A stretch of 38,938 bases of DNA from a virus, in the IMG/VR virus record IMGVR_UViG_3300025759_000236, positions 1 through 38,938 of that record. The stretch is one strand, 5' to 3'. This document shows, piece after piece, positions 30,001 through 37,720 of the stretch. The notes under the pieces are model-generated. The model ran no database searches and was not told the DNA's origin. It saw nothing but the letters and a program-made list of their open reading frames with translations. Numbering within the stretch: position 1 is the first letter of the stretch; the number at the start of each line of letters is the position of its first letter. Position numbers and translations under genes: made by a program.

Positions 30001-32534
30001 ATGATACAATCTACTATCCTTTTTTAACTTTAAACCATAGTTTTGAAGATGGTCAGCAATTTGGCGCAAACAATGTTGAAGAGCCTGCTGTCACTACAAC
30101 AGCTCTTCCTTTTGTATTTTCAGATCCTTTACAGTTTTACCCAACTAATAAAATGTTAGAAGATGGTCCTCATAACCAGGACCCTTCTATAATTTATTTT
30201 CCAAGGCCTAACATTGGCGGAAAATGGGGTTTAGAGCAAATTACCAAACAGACGTTAAATTCTAGGTATTTTGATCCAGAGGTTACTACATATAATGATC
30301 CGTTCTTTAATAACGCAGAAGTTCCAGTAACTTATACAAATCCTAACAGTGTTAGAATGGCTATTCAAATGTTTGATAGCACTGGAGTAGAGCCTATAAT
30401 TTATTTAAATCCTGGCCAACAATTTATATTAGAAGATGATGAAAGTAGTGCATGGCCAAAACATGCTTACTTATATCATACATCATTAAAAGGAGATGTT
30501 GACGGAAATGGAGTAGTAGGATCATCAGATTTATCATCAGTTCTTTCTGCGTTAGGAGATTGCGCTGAAGATTATGAAAACGGAGAATTGCCCGTAAACC
30601 TAGATTTAAACGATGACGGATGTATTACAACTCAAGATTTGCTTACTGTAATATCTTTTTATGGAAGAAACATTGGACAATCTAATGGTCAATTCATAGG
30701 AGATCCAATTTCTATAATATGGGATGCAGAAGAAGAACAAGAAGTTGACGATATATTTGAAGAAGAAGAGCCGTATGTTGATGACTTTGTTCAAGATCCA
30801 GGAAGAACATCATTAAAATTATTTGGAAATGATATAATTATTATTGACAATAATTTAAATATTGTTGCTCAAGGAAAGAACAGCGTTAACATTCCTGCAT
30901 TAGATCCTGCAAAAAATTATTTAGTAATATCAGATATTACAGTTGGTAAGTTAAATCAGTCTTTATTAACAGGAGTACCAGCTGCATATGATCCAGGTAC
31001 TATTAATTATAATTCTAATAACTATACTGCTGCTACTGGATCTGGAACTATAGAAGTTTATCAAAGCATGAGCGGAGCAACAGTTCAAGATTGGATAAAT
31101 CTTTATACAAATTATGATTACAGCGTTGCCAACAACAATAGTATAGAAAATGTCAGTCCACGTATCAATCAATTGTATTACGGATTTAATTCATTAAATA
31201 CTACTGGAGATCTTTATTCACCAGTTAATGCTAAAGTTCAAGGATTGATTGACATGTTTGGTGCAGGTACTCCTGAAGAGAGTATAAATGATTTTTCAGG
31301 AGGTGTATACAATGATCCCAGCTGGTCTGCAGCCACAGCATATGAAAATGTTAGTGGCTATGTAAACAAAAGCATATTCCCACCTAAAAATATACCTTTA
31401 GCTTATGTGTCTAAACAAGTTGATACTTATTTGCACAAACAACCTGTAACAATAAATGCTCATTTAGAATTAGCATCCCCTGTACCAGGAGGTGTAGCTC
31501 AAACTTTTGGAAAGTATTCTGAGTTGAGCTCTACTGTTGACCCTAGTGTAACAGTGTGGGGAGAAGACTTTAAAGAATTTCATGATGCTCCTTTACACCA
31601 AGGTGTTGCTGCTATGGTTGACATGATGAGTGTAAGAGAATACTTTAAACTCAAGCTTCATGGAGTGTCACCTAAATTCGGAGTAAACAATGTTCCGGAT
31701 ACAAGAACAAGGTTTACAGAAACTCATGGAACAAGTGTAAATTATAGTGCAGTAAATGTGTTGGAAACGCAACAAGCACCCGCAAAAGGATGGGCTCCAA
31801 ATATTTGTACAAATTATGCAGAATGGACAACAAACATTGTAGCTCCATTTATTGCAGCTAATATGAATCAGCCTGTCACTGTTTTAAACGATGCATCTCC
31901 CCCAACTCAAACCGGTATACAGTTAAATACAGATGCAGATCATTACCAATGGTTTGAGAATTCTGTTATGAATATTGCACTTAATACCTATGGTCCTTTA
32001 GTGTATGATTTTGATTGGAACGGAGTTTGGAATCAAACAGACTTAGATATATGGAACGGAATAACCTCATATTGGTCTGGATTAGGAGATGATCAACTCG
32101 TTGGAAAATATGTACCTGCCTGTTATTACAGAGCAGGAACAGATGCTTTAAATAGCATTGTAAACACTTTGCCTTATGTTGAAAGTAGAAAAACTAAATA
32201 TGAAACCAGTAAAAGATTTAAGTCTTATTTTGACAAGGATACTGCTCCTTATATAAATCATGACATCGCTAATTGGAGTGAATGTTTAGATGGTTATTCT
32301 TATGTTGTAGGAAATCAAGTTCAAGGATCTTTTGCAAGTTCTGGTAGATTTGCTGGAATAAAAGATTTACCTATATTTGACAACAACGGAGAGATATTAT
32401 CTACTCTGTTAACTCAAGCCGCTCCTACAAATTTAGTTGGAGCTCGAGAAATTACAGATTTTGGATCTATACCTGCAGGTTATTTGGTGCATCCATCTGA
32501 CAATTACTTCCCAGTATCTAATACATGGCAATAA
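27030..32534 (+). CDS. Giant secreted dockerin-domain protein 3 (1834 aa)
   Basis: Third gene of the operon, five bases after the second. The signal peptide MVKKILLFLVSWLSYITIYG is cut probably before Gln21. It is a paralogue of protein 2 over most of its length: DTVYIEKLTIPFNAEF and GPAPLIITKELHNYGKF near 155-190, LGYLDLNEVAFKFFEENPNT near 755, VPPGESFYVY near 895, dockerin EF-hands at 1156 (DVDGNGVVGSSDL) and 1192 (DLNDDGCITTQDL), the EF-like loop DFDWNGVWNQTDLDIW at 1660, and the shared C-terminus ending EITDFGSIPAGYLVHPSDNY plus a few residues. The acidic linker after the dockerin (EEEQEVDDIFEEEEPY) is unique to it. No obvious type IX sorting domain is seen at the C-terminus. A promoter-like motif for the helicase gene follows. 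Confidence 0.9.
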   Translation: MVKKILLFLVSWLSYITIYGQSPVACFDEDDNLQREPSLCLLVSGSQIDLFINNNFSVHTPDALIQNSPIADLETGEKIYTNEYNYDGTAAPINFYPNQRALKLAAGGLNPGDVVMTTSLGSAPLGEPFYLKELRVGVYRNDFYHRHLELNNYDTVYIEKLTIPFNAEFVHNGPAPLIITKELHNYGKFTTVNDNLVMEFNINEGKRSVLENKGTFVGRLEYENVRGAAYVPVVYGALFNTATAPTLNDSIAIFLEWAPPEYIDAYEEFQQSGLYDSIPDLIANFTNEVYTLNFNNGFAKKGVPLKGVRLGPFEGDYSVKKLRRLPGNDNAWGKEYFATGEDVNILFSAIENGDAAIVLTSNNIDAPTGDDTLVVTSDGLIANVTEYLLVIDGNTVVFYDSVFYDNASLIVNWNYYYSDFPSVDEYANNNNIAVGDWVNTLDLFPNTYGRQVLGQYFGSFKQNVVLFDLKSSLDEGRKGWEHPDHFIYADTSGIESFFENIYNVSLDSLDYDRSVTEEDLILYENELNAGLIENNIFYDALLESNTILPYPDISKYNGSYNYLNAWGYKWPDVDYDTPFPYPGSYWTNAMWYDYKSPKIESYKGFLWNNSDESYQENLYHPPNLLNSQPLIPNIQPDEYWDNAYHFPLSIGESSTYVYDLDGNLFTEDSYTNCININEDLSYGDDEVFACLNDPSTNSNGSVATPVIFDYNVGIESLDFSSEYIDSVYADVVFNLFIKDQQFNKVSDVLNTTLGYLDLNEVAFKFFEENPNTSFFQVSTWSAAWRGRSVLDPNIVNPYAGKNDNPHIIRKYYNWNYGSNSTNNSSYVITEEQTYWLTILYTIYTATNGAGMSDQAIELAVAFQDGIIAPSDGAPFWYMVTGDFGWNTRMSLGRYVPPGESFYVYTDKSNTGYVTIDSDMSSYTYDLSELDSNEIFSNEVGPWEYTTYGYDYQGSPQRTSEELTDELETNNTSDFSLLLDVASNLISWAYKNDTIYYPFLTLNHSFEDGQQFGANNVEEPAVTTTALPFVFSDPLQFYPTNKMLEDGPHNQDPSIIYFPRPNIGGKWGLEQITKQTLNSRYFDPEVTTYNDPFFNNAEVPVTYTNPNSVRMAIQMFDSTGVEPIIYLNPGQQFILEDDESSAWPKHAYLYHTSLKGDVDGNGVVGSSDLSSVLSALGDCAEDYENGELPVNLDLNDDGCITTQDLLTVISFYGRNIGQSNGQFIGDPISIIWDAEEEQEVDDIFEEEEPYVDDFVQDPGRTSLKLFGNDIIIIDNNLNIVAQGKNSVNIPALDPAKNYLVISDITVGKLNQSLLTGVPAAYDPGTINYNSNNYTAATGSGTIEVYQSMSGATVQDWINLYTNYDYSVANNNSIENVSPRINQLYYGFNSLNTTGDLYSPVNAKVQGLIDMFGAGTPEESINDFSGGVYNDPSWSAATAYENVSGYVNKSIFPPKNIPLAYVSKQVDTYLHKQPVTINAHLELASPVPGGVAQTFGKYSELSSTVDPSVTVWGEDFKEFHDAPLHQGVAAMVDMMSVREYFKLKLHGVSPKFGVNNVPDTRTRFTETHGTSVNYSAVNVLETQQAPAKGWAPNICTNYAEWTTNIVAPFIAANMNQPVTVLNDASPPTQTGIQLNTDADHYQWFENSVMNIALNTYGPLVYDFDWNGVWNQTDLDIWNGITSYWSGLGDDQLVGKYVPACYYRAGTDALNSIVNTLPYVESRKTKYETSKRFKSYFDKDTAPYINHDIANWSECLDGYSYVVGNQVQGSFASSGRFAGIKDLPIFDNNGEILSTLLTQAAPTNLVGAREITDFGSIPAGYLVHPSDNYFPVSNTWQ

Positions 32535-32547
32535 TCTGTCTTGGTCT

Positions 32548-32560
32548 GAAAGTAAAAACA
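32548..32560 (+). promoter_or_regulatory. GAAAGTAAAAACA motif, copy 5
   Basis: A variant of AAAAGTGAAAACA preceded by CTGTCTTGGTCT, the same upstream half as in the copies at 9410 and 12281. It lies 24 bases before the helicase ATG and just after the giant operon, where a new promoter for the replication genes is needed. Confidence 0.5.
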
Positions 32561-32583
32561 GTAAAGGAAATTAAATGATATAA

Positions 32584-33828
32584 ATGACATTAGATAGCAA
32601 ACGGCTTGCGCGACAAAAAAGCATATTACGCAAGTGGGTAGCTAAGGACTGCAGAGGTACGTTAGAAGCTTGTACAGGTTTCGGTAAAACGTACACTGCG
32701 GTCCTTGCTATTCAAAAAACAAATGAACAACATCCAGAAAAAACTATTCTTGTAGTAGTTCCTACTAAACACTTAAAAACTCAATGGACAGCTGAAATAG
32801 AGAAAAACAATTTAATTAATACAGATGTAGTTGTAATTAATTCAGGTGTTAAAAGAAAAAGACAATGTGATTTTCTAATATTAGATGAGATACATAACTA
32901 TGGTAGCACTGTATTCAGTAAGATATTTGAAGTTGTAACTTTCGATTGGATTCTTGGGCTTACTGCTACTCTTCAGCGTAAAGATGGGCGTGATTTTATG
33001 ATACGTGACATTGCGCCTGTGGTGGATAGCGTGACGTTAACAGAAGCATTGAAGGAAGGATATGTATCAGATTTCAAGACATATAATGTTCCTCTTATAA
33101 TGAGTGACAAGTATCGATTTGAGTATCGCAAGATGAACGATGACTTCAACTATTACTTTAGTAAGTTTGGTCATGACTTTAATACTGCAATGCATTGTTT
33201 GCAAAGCGAGTACGCGTGCGAGAACATAGCTCGAAAGTATCTTGTAAACAAAGAGCAGGTTAAAATTTGGGCAGTACAATTCAATAGAAATCTTGCAGCT
33301 AGAAAGAAGTTTTTGTATACTTACCCTCCTAAGATTGATGCTGCAAAGCAAATAATAGATGCGCTAGACTTAAAGACAATTACTTTTAGCGAGAGTATAG
33401 ATTTTGCAAACGAGCTTACTAGAAGAACATCGCCTTGGTCTACCAGCTACAATAGCAAGATGGCCAAGTATCAACGTAAGATAGCTCTAGAGAATTTTGA
33501 AGATGACAAGTCAGACGTTCGTGTGATTAACACGGCTAAGGCATTAGATGAAGGCTTTGATGTACCTGGCGTAGAATTAGCAATCATATGCAGTGGTACA
33601 GCAAGCGAGAGACAGAATATACAGAGGACAGGTAGAGCTATTAGATTCCAAGAAGGAAAGACAGGATACATTGTAAACTTGTACGTCAAGGATACACAAG
33701 ATGAAAAGTGGCTTAAGTCACGACAGAAAAATTCCGTTAACACCATCGCTTTGAAAAGCGTCGATGACCTGTTATATCAAATAGCGGGAATAGGTGCTTC
33801 AGAGGCGACAATCGACCTCTTTCAATGA
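32584..33828 (+). CDS. SF2 DNA helicase (UvsW/DEAD-like)
   Basis: ATP-driven helicase for replication or recombination. Motif I is TGFGKT (about residues 31-36), Ia VVPTKHLKTQW, II DEIH (101-104), III GLTATLQRKDGRD (TAT at 127-129), V NTAKALDEGFDVPGVE, and VI SERQNIQRTGRAIRF (about 335-348). It is 414 aa, compact, with both RecA-like lobes and no extra domains. The order of genes (helicase, 188-aa gene, DnaB-type helicase) is typical of replication modules. Bases 32941-33060, just after motif III, are GC-richer (about 46% by hand count). The stop overlaps the next start by four bases. Confidence 0.93.
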   Translation: MTLDSKRLARQKSILRKWVAKDCRGTLEACTGFGKTYTAVLAIQKTNEQHPEKTILVVVPTKHLKTQWTAEIEKNNLINTDVVVINSGVKRKRQCDFLILDEIHNYGSTVFSKIFEVVTFDWILGLTATLQRKDGRDFMIRDIAPVVDSVTLTEALKEGYVSDFKTYNVPLIMSDKYRFEYRKMNDDFNYYFSKFGHDFNTAMHCLQSEYACENIARKYLVNKEQVKIWAVQFNRNLAARKKFLYTYPPKIDAAKQIIDALDLKTITFSESIDFANELTRRTSPWSTSYNSKMAKYQRKIALENFEDDKSDVRVINTAKALDEGFDVPGVELAIICSGTASERQNIQRTGRAIRFQEGKTGYIVNLYVKDTQDEKWLKSRQKNSVNTIALKSVDDLLYQIAGIGASEATIDLFQ

Positions 33829-34391
33829 TACCTATGGACTTAGAAAAATGGGTCACCTTTATACATAAAGTAAAGTTGACTCCCGGCCAGTATGCATTTC
33901 TGGCTATAATGCATGAGAAGAACTACAAGTTAATCTACATGCTTAAGGAAATTAGTAAGAACGTACTTACTAAAGATGAACTACATGACCTTATAGATCG
34001 TGATTATTTGTACAATTGGAATGATACTGGAGCTTATAAGCTAGATCAATTTGAATTAACAGATAAGTGCAGGCATATGTTTGATACAAATTGTGCTTGG
34101 GTTCTTGCTGAGCAGTTTATAGAAGCTTATCCTAAATGGATAAATATAAACGGCAAGCAAGTACCTGCACGAAGTTGTGATTTAGATGCATTAGAGAAAG
34201 AATACTATGCTCGCATAGTAAAAAGAGGAATGCACGAAAAAGTAATGGAACAGCTTAATTGGGCTGTAAAAAATAGGAAGATATCTATGGGTATTGAAAA
34301 ATGGTTCAGCTCAAGACAATGGGAGGCACTAGAGGAGATGAGACAAGCTACAACCGTTATTGATTTACCTGCAGATCGTGAACTTAGATAG
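33825..34391 (+). CDS. Hypothetical replication-module protein, 188 aa
   Basis: Overlaps the SF2 helicase gene by four bases (ATGA) and the DnaB-type helicase gene by 14. MIPMDLEKWVTFIHKVKLTP is followed by a helical region that resembles a winged-helix domain (LKEISKNVLTKDELHDLIDR, then LDQFELTDKCRHMF, about residues 40-88), a Trp/Ala-rich middle and a charged C-terminus. A gene squeezed between two helicases is often a helicase loader or primosome adaptor; this is inference from context. Confidence 0.65.
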   Translation: MIPMDLEKWVTFIHKVKLTPGQYAFLAIMHEKNYKLIYMLKEISKNVLTKDELHDLIDRDYLYNWNDTGAYKLDQFELTDKCRHMFDTNCAWVLAEQFIEAYPKWININGKQVPARSCDLDALEKEYYARIVKRGMHEKVMEQLNWAVKNRKISMGIEKWFSSRQWEALEEMRQATTVIDLPADRELR

Positions 34392-35340
34392 TCTTCCAAT
34401 ACGCCATGTCGCTGCATCTATTGATGAAGCCGACAAGCAGATTCATTCTTCTATGACAGGAGATAGAGTTATGCTGAAAACACAGTGGGACTTACTCAAC
34501 CGCTACTTGCTAGGCGGATTTGAGTTTGGCCAAACATATATGCTTTGTGGCGCATCAGGTCACGGTAAAAGCTATATGCTAAATAATATATTGCAAGACT
34601 TTATTAACCCACGTATCCAAAAGCACTCGTGCAAAGTGTTGCATTTTTGTTTTGAAATGAGTGCAAGCACAGAAATATTACGCAGGTTAAGCACCGCTAC
34701 AAAAATAGGATACAGAGATATATTAAGTGCAGATAGACCTTTGAGCCAAGCGCAATACCAGCAGATTAAACAACAACTTACATATGTAGAAAAAGAACCT
34801 ATCTACTTTTGTGAAACACCTGGTACACGCATAGATATATACAACACAATCAAGAAAATGAAAGAACGATTTCCTAATGACAACTTGGTTGTAACACTTG
34901 ACCATGTACTTTTAGTACAACCTTTGCCAGGAGAGAATGAAGTACAAACTTTAGCAGAGTTAGCTAAAATGTTTATTCAAGTTCGAAAAGAATTTGGAAC
35001 ATTAAACATATTGTTGTGCCAGTTAAACGATAAGATAGAAAGCGCAATTAGAAGAGATCCGGGAGCACAGAGTTTACACTTCCCAACAAAAACAGACATT
35101 CATGGTTCTAAACAGTTGTATCACGCAACTGATGTATGTTTAGTTGTGCACCAACCAGCACTTCTAGGTTTAGAAGTTTATGGCAAACATCATGTCCCTA
35201 CTATTACGGAATCAGGTAAGAATTTAGTAGCTTTACATATCCTTAAAAACCGACACGGTACACAAGGATACGTTAGACTAATTTCGCATTTAGACGAAGG
35301 TAGAATAATAGAATGGGCAGACTCACGAATACTTAAATAA
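34378..35340 (+). CDS. DnaB-type replicative helicase (RecA-fold ATPase)
   Basis: Replicative helicase core of about 320 aa, lacking the N-terminal primase-binding domain of bacterial DnaB. Walker A is GASGHGKS (about residues 58-65). HFCFEMSASTEILRRLS corresponds to the motif after strand 2, VVTLDHVLLVQP is the Walker B region, and ILLCQLNDKIESAIRR is the sensor segment. No ATG precedes the conserved part. I prefer the GTG at 34378 (MNLDSLPIRH); a TTG at 34360 is another option, and a later ATG would delete residues. The gene overlaps the 188-aa gene by 14 bases and ends directly before the next ATG. Confidence 0.88.
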   Translation: MNLDSLPIRHVAASIDEADKQIHSSMTGDRVMLKTQWDLLNRYLLGGFEFGQTYMLCGASGHGKSYMLNNILQDFINPRIQKHSCKVLHFCFEMSASTEILRRLSTATKIGYRDILSADRPLSQAQYQQIKQQLTYVEKEPIYFCETPGTRIDIYNTIKKMKERFPNDNLVVTLDHVLLVQPLPGENEVQTLAELAKMFIQVRKEFGTLNILLCQLNDKIESAIRRDPGAQSLHFPTKTDIHGSKQLYHATDVCLVVHQPALLGLEVYGKHHVPTITESGKNLVALHILKNRHGTQGYVRLISHLDEGRIIEWADSRILK

Positions 35341-36012
35341 ATGGAATTACCTACTAGTAAAAGCCCCGCTACAAAGCAAGATCCGGGGTTTCTTTTAATT
35401 TACGGCGCACCTAAAGCCGGTAAAACAAGCACGATTGCAAAACTCAATGACTGTTTAATTATAGACACAGAAAAAGGCACAGAGTATGTAGATGCAATGA
35501 AGGTTCATGTGAATACTTTGGCAGATTACACAGAACTTAGTCAGGCTTTATCGAAAAGTAAAAACAGCTATAGATATATAGCGTTAGATACAATCGATAA
35601 CTTAGCAGGCTGGATAGAACAATATGTATGCAAACAAAATGGTGTAGCAACTATTGGAGATATGGAATACGGTAAGGGTTTTGCGTTAGTTCGCGAAGCC
35701 GTGATGAAAGCTGTAATGAAGTTGAAGGAGTTTGCAACAGAAGGAATTATAATAGTAGGTCACACTAAAAGAAGTACTATTATAGATGAAGACCACAGCA
35801 AGGTTATAGATATTAATGAGTTAAACTTGACAGGTAAGTTGAAGAACGAACTTATGAGTGCTGCAGACGCAATTGGATTTGTATTCCGAGAAGATGGAGA
35901 TTTAAAGATTTCTTTCAAAACAGGTAGCGATAACACGCAGACGGGTAGTAGATGTCCTCACTTGGCTAACCAGGTATTAGACTTTGAATGGAATAATATA
36001 TTTATTGATTAA
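35341..36012 (+). CDS. Sak4-like RecA-fold ATPase (recombination)
   Basis: 223 aa. Walker A is GAPKAGKT (residues 22-29), then IIDTEKGTEYVD (40-51) and Walker B YRYIALDTID (78-87), followed by IIIVGHTKRSTIID. This is the AAA_24/Sak4 pattern: a small RecA-core ATPase that many phages use for single-strand annealing or strand exchange with their own SSB. Here the next gene is a candidate SSB, the usual partner. The start immediately follows the DnaB-type stop without a gap, so the genes are co-translated. Confidence 0.88.
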   Translation: MELPTSKSPATKQDPGFLLIYGAPKAGKTSTIAKLNDCLIIDTEKGTEYVDAMKVHVNTLADYTELSQALSKSKNSYRYIALDTIDNLAGWIEQYVCKQNGVATIGDMEYGKGFALVREAVMKAVMKLKEFATEGIIIVGHTKRSTIIDEDHSKVIDINELNLTGKLKNELMSAADAIGFVFREDGDLKISFKTGSDNTQTGSRCPHLANQVLDFEWNNIFID

Positions 36013-36014
36013 AC

Positions 36015-36647
36015 ATGTTTGAAATAGACAATACACCTCTGAAAAGAGGATACACGCCAATGCCTGCGGGCACAAATGAAAATGTTATATTAACTCGTGT
36101 AGCATATGAACCATTTAAGAATGATGGTACAGGAGATAATGTATTAAAGTTTGAGTTTCAAGACGATCAAGGTCGTCAGTTTACTCATAACGAATGGGAA
36201 ATAGTTCCTGATCGAGTAAAACAAAATGCGAAAGCATGGGGTCAGGATTATAGAGAGTTGTTAGAAGCAACTATGAGAGATACAACAGAGCGCATAAAGC
36301 ACATAATGAGCTGTTATATGCCGCTTAAAGAGATTAACGTTAAAGGAAGTAACTGGACAGAATTTGCTCAAGCTGTTATTGACAACTTAGGTGACAAATT
36401 CAATGATGTACCTGTTAGAATTAAGCTAATCCTTAACAACAAAGATTATACACGTTTTCCCCGAAGGGCTATAAACGATTTTATTCAGCCTATGAGCCAA
36501 CCCAATTCTATATCGTATCATCCAAAATACGATAGAATAGAACCTAAAGCTGCTGCTGGATCTTCTGATTTAGACAGTATGTTCGGAGATGAACCTGCGG
36601 AGTCAGTAGTACAATCTCGCGAAGAGGATGAAGGACTCGTTTTTTAA
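36015..36647 (+). CDS. Putative single-stranded DNA-binding protein
   Basis: 210 aa, beginning MFEIDNTPLKRGYTPMPAGT. Residues 15-150 have beta-rich segments (NVILTRVAYEPFKND, VLKFEFQDDQGRQFTHNEW, VPVRIKLILNNKDYTRF) compatible with an OB fold. The tail is acidic and ends SREEDEGLVF, with SSDLDSMFGDEP before it; acidic C-termini recruit partners in SSBs. It lies two bases after Sak4, the classic partner gene. Domain identity is inferred from tail, strand pattern and neighbour, not from a known motif. Three hairpins follow its stop. Confidence 0.65.
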   Translation: MFEIDNTPLKRGYTPMPAGTNENVILTRVAYEPFKNDGTGDNVLKFEFQDDQGRQFTHNEWEIVPDRVKQNAKAWGQDYRELLEATMRDTTERIKHIMSCYMPLKEINVKGSNWTEFAQAVIDNLGDKFNDVPVRIKLILNNKDYTRFPRRAINDFIQPMSQPNSISYHPKYDRIEPKAAAGSSDLDSMFGDEPAESVVQSREEDEGLVF

Positions 36648-36652
36648 ATTCG

Positions 36653-36730
36653 TTACACCAAAAGTGTAATGGAGTTTCGCAAATGTGAAACCTTAGGTAG
36701 GGGGGGTCCTTCGGGGCCCCCTTTACTTTT
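36653..36730 (+). terminator. Three hairpins ending in a TTCG terminator
   Basis: TTACAC-N6-GTGTAA lies at 36653-36670. GTTTCGC-AAAT-GTGAAAC lies at 36675-36692. A G/C stem closed by TTCG at about 36703-36722 is followed by TTTACTTTT. The last is a convincing intrinsic terminator between the SSB-like gene and the primase gene. Confidence 0.7.
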
Positions 36731-36742
36731 AACACATACTTT

Positions 36743-37720
36743 ATGTACGAAATACGACCTCAACAAAATAAAGAATGGGTATTAGAGCGTATACCGCAAG
36801 AACAAATAATGGAGTATTATCTTCATGTTCCTATACAGGTAAAACAAAAGTTTAAATCCCCGTTACGCGAAGACAACAATCCATCCTGTGCCTTCTTTTA
36901 TAGTAAGGGTGGTAAACTCTACTTCCGCGATTTTAGTAAATCAGAAAGTTTAGATTGTTTTGATATAGCCAGCATGGTGCTGGGTACAGACTTTCGTGGA
37001 ACTTTGCGGCAAATCATACAAGACTTCAACCTTAATGGTGTTACGCAGTTTAAGCCTAAAAGCTACGATCACTTAATTGAAGCTAAAGATTTAGCACGTA
37101 CTGAATCTTCTCATATTGAAGTTGTTCCTTTAACCCGCAACGATTTGTGGCATATGGATTCAGCTGGTATTCAGTTTTGGGACAAGATTGGTATTACACC
37201 TGCTACTCTACGATTATACAAAGTGTTACAGTTAGACCTTGCTCGTTGCAATCGTAAAACTGTATATTCTTATGATCCTGAAAATCCAGGCTTTGCTTAT
37301 TACTTTGGTGGTAACTTGTTCAAGCTATACTTTCCTTACTCCACTGGCATCCGATTCTTGCAAAACACCAATTGTTTGCAAGGGTTACAGCAGCTTCCAG
37401 AAACAGGACCTTTACTTGTAGTAACTAAAAGCATGAAAGATGTCATGTTGTTTTACGAATATGGTATTCCTGCAGTTGCACCTCAAAGCGAAAGTTTCTG
37501 TTTTAATGACCGGTGTGTATTAGATTGGCAAAAGCGGTTTAAGCGTATAGTCATTGTATATGATTACGATTATACCGGTGTAAAATTTGCCAATAAATGG
37601 CGCAAGAAATATGGTTGGGATTATGCTTTCGTTGAAGGAGCTAAAGATTTATCTGATTTGTATCTTGCGTCTCCATACCACGCTGAACAATGGGTAAACA
37701 AGATTCAACAAGAGAAATAA
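36743..37720 (+). CDS. DnaG-type primase with Toprim domain
   Basis: 325 aa. The N-terminal part, KFKSPLREDNNPSCAFFYSK (residues 36-55) then GKLYFRDFSKSESLDCFDIA (57-76), matches the zinc-finger-like region of phage primases, without an obvious four-Cys zinc site. The Toprim region has LLVVTKSMKDVMLFYEYG (224-241), IVYDYDYTG (Asp274, Asp276) and KDLSDLY (301-307). In the first Toprim motif the usual Glu is replaced by Lys (VTKSMKD); this variant also occurs in related phage primases as far as I recall. It makes RNA primers at the fork with the DnaB-type helicase. It overlaps the resolvase gene by 31 bases. Confidence 0.88.
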   Translation: MYEIRPQQNKEWVLERIPQEQIMEYYLHVPIQVKQKFKSPLREDNNPSCAFFYSKGGKLYFRDFSKSESLDCFDIASMVLGTDFRGTLRQIIQDFNLNGVTQFKPKSYDHLIEAKDLARTESSHIEVVPLTRNDLWHMDSAGIQFWDKIGITPATLRLYKVLQLDLARCNRKTVYSYDPENPGFAYYFGGNLFKLYFPYSTGIRFLQNTNCLQGLQQLPETGPLLVVTKSMKDVMLFYEYGIPAVAPQSESFCFNDRCVLDWQKRFKRIVIVYDYDYTGVKFANKWRKKYGWDYAFVEGAKDLSDLYLASPYHAEQWVNKIQQEK

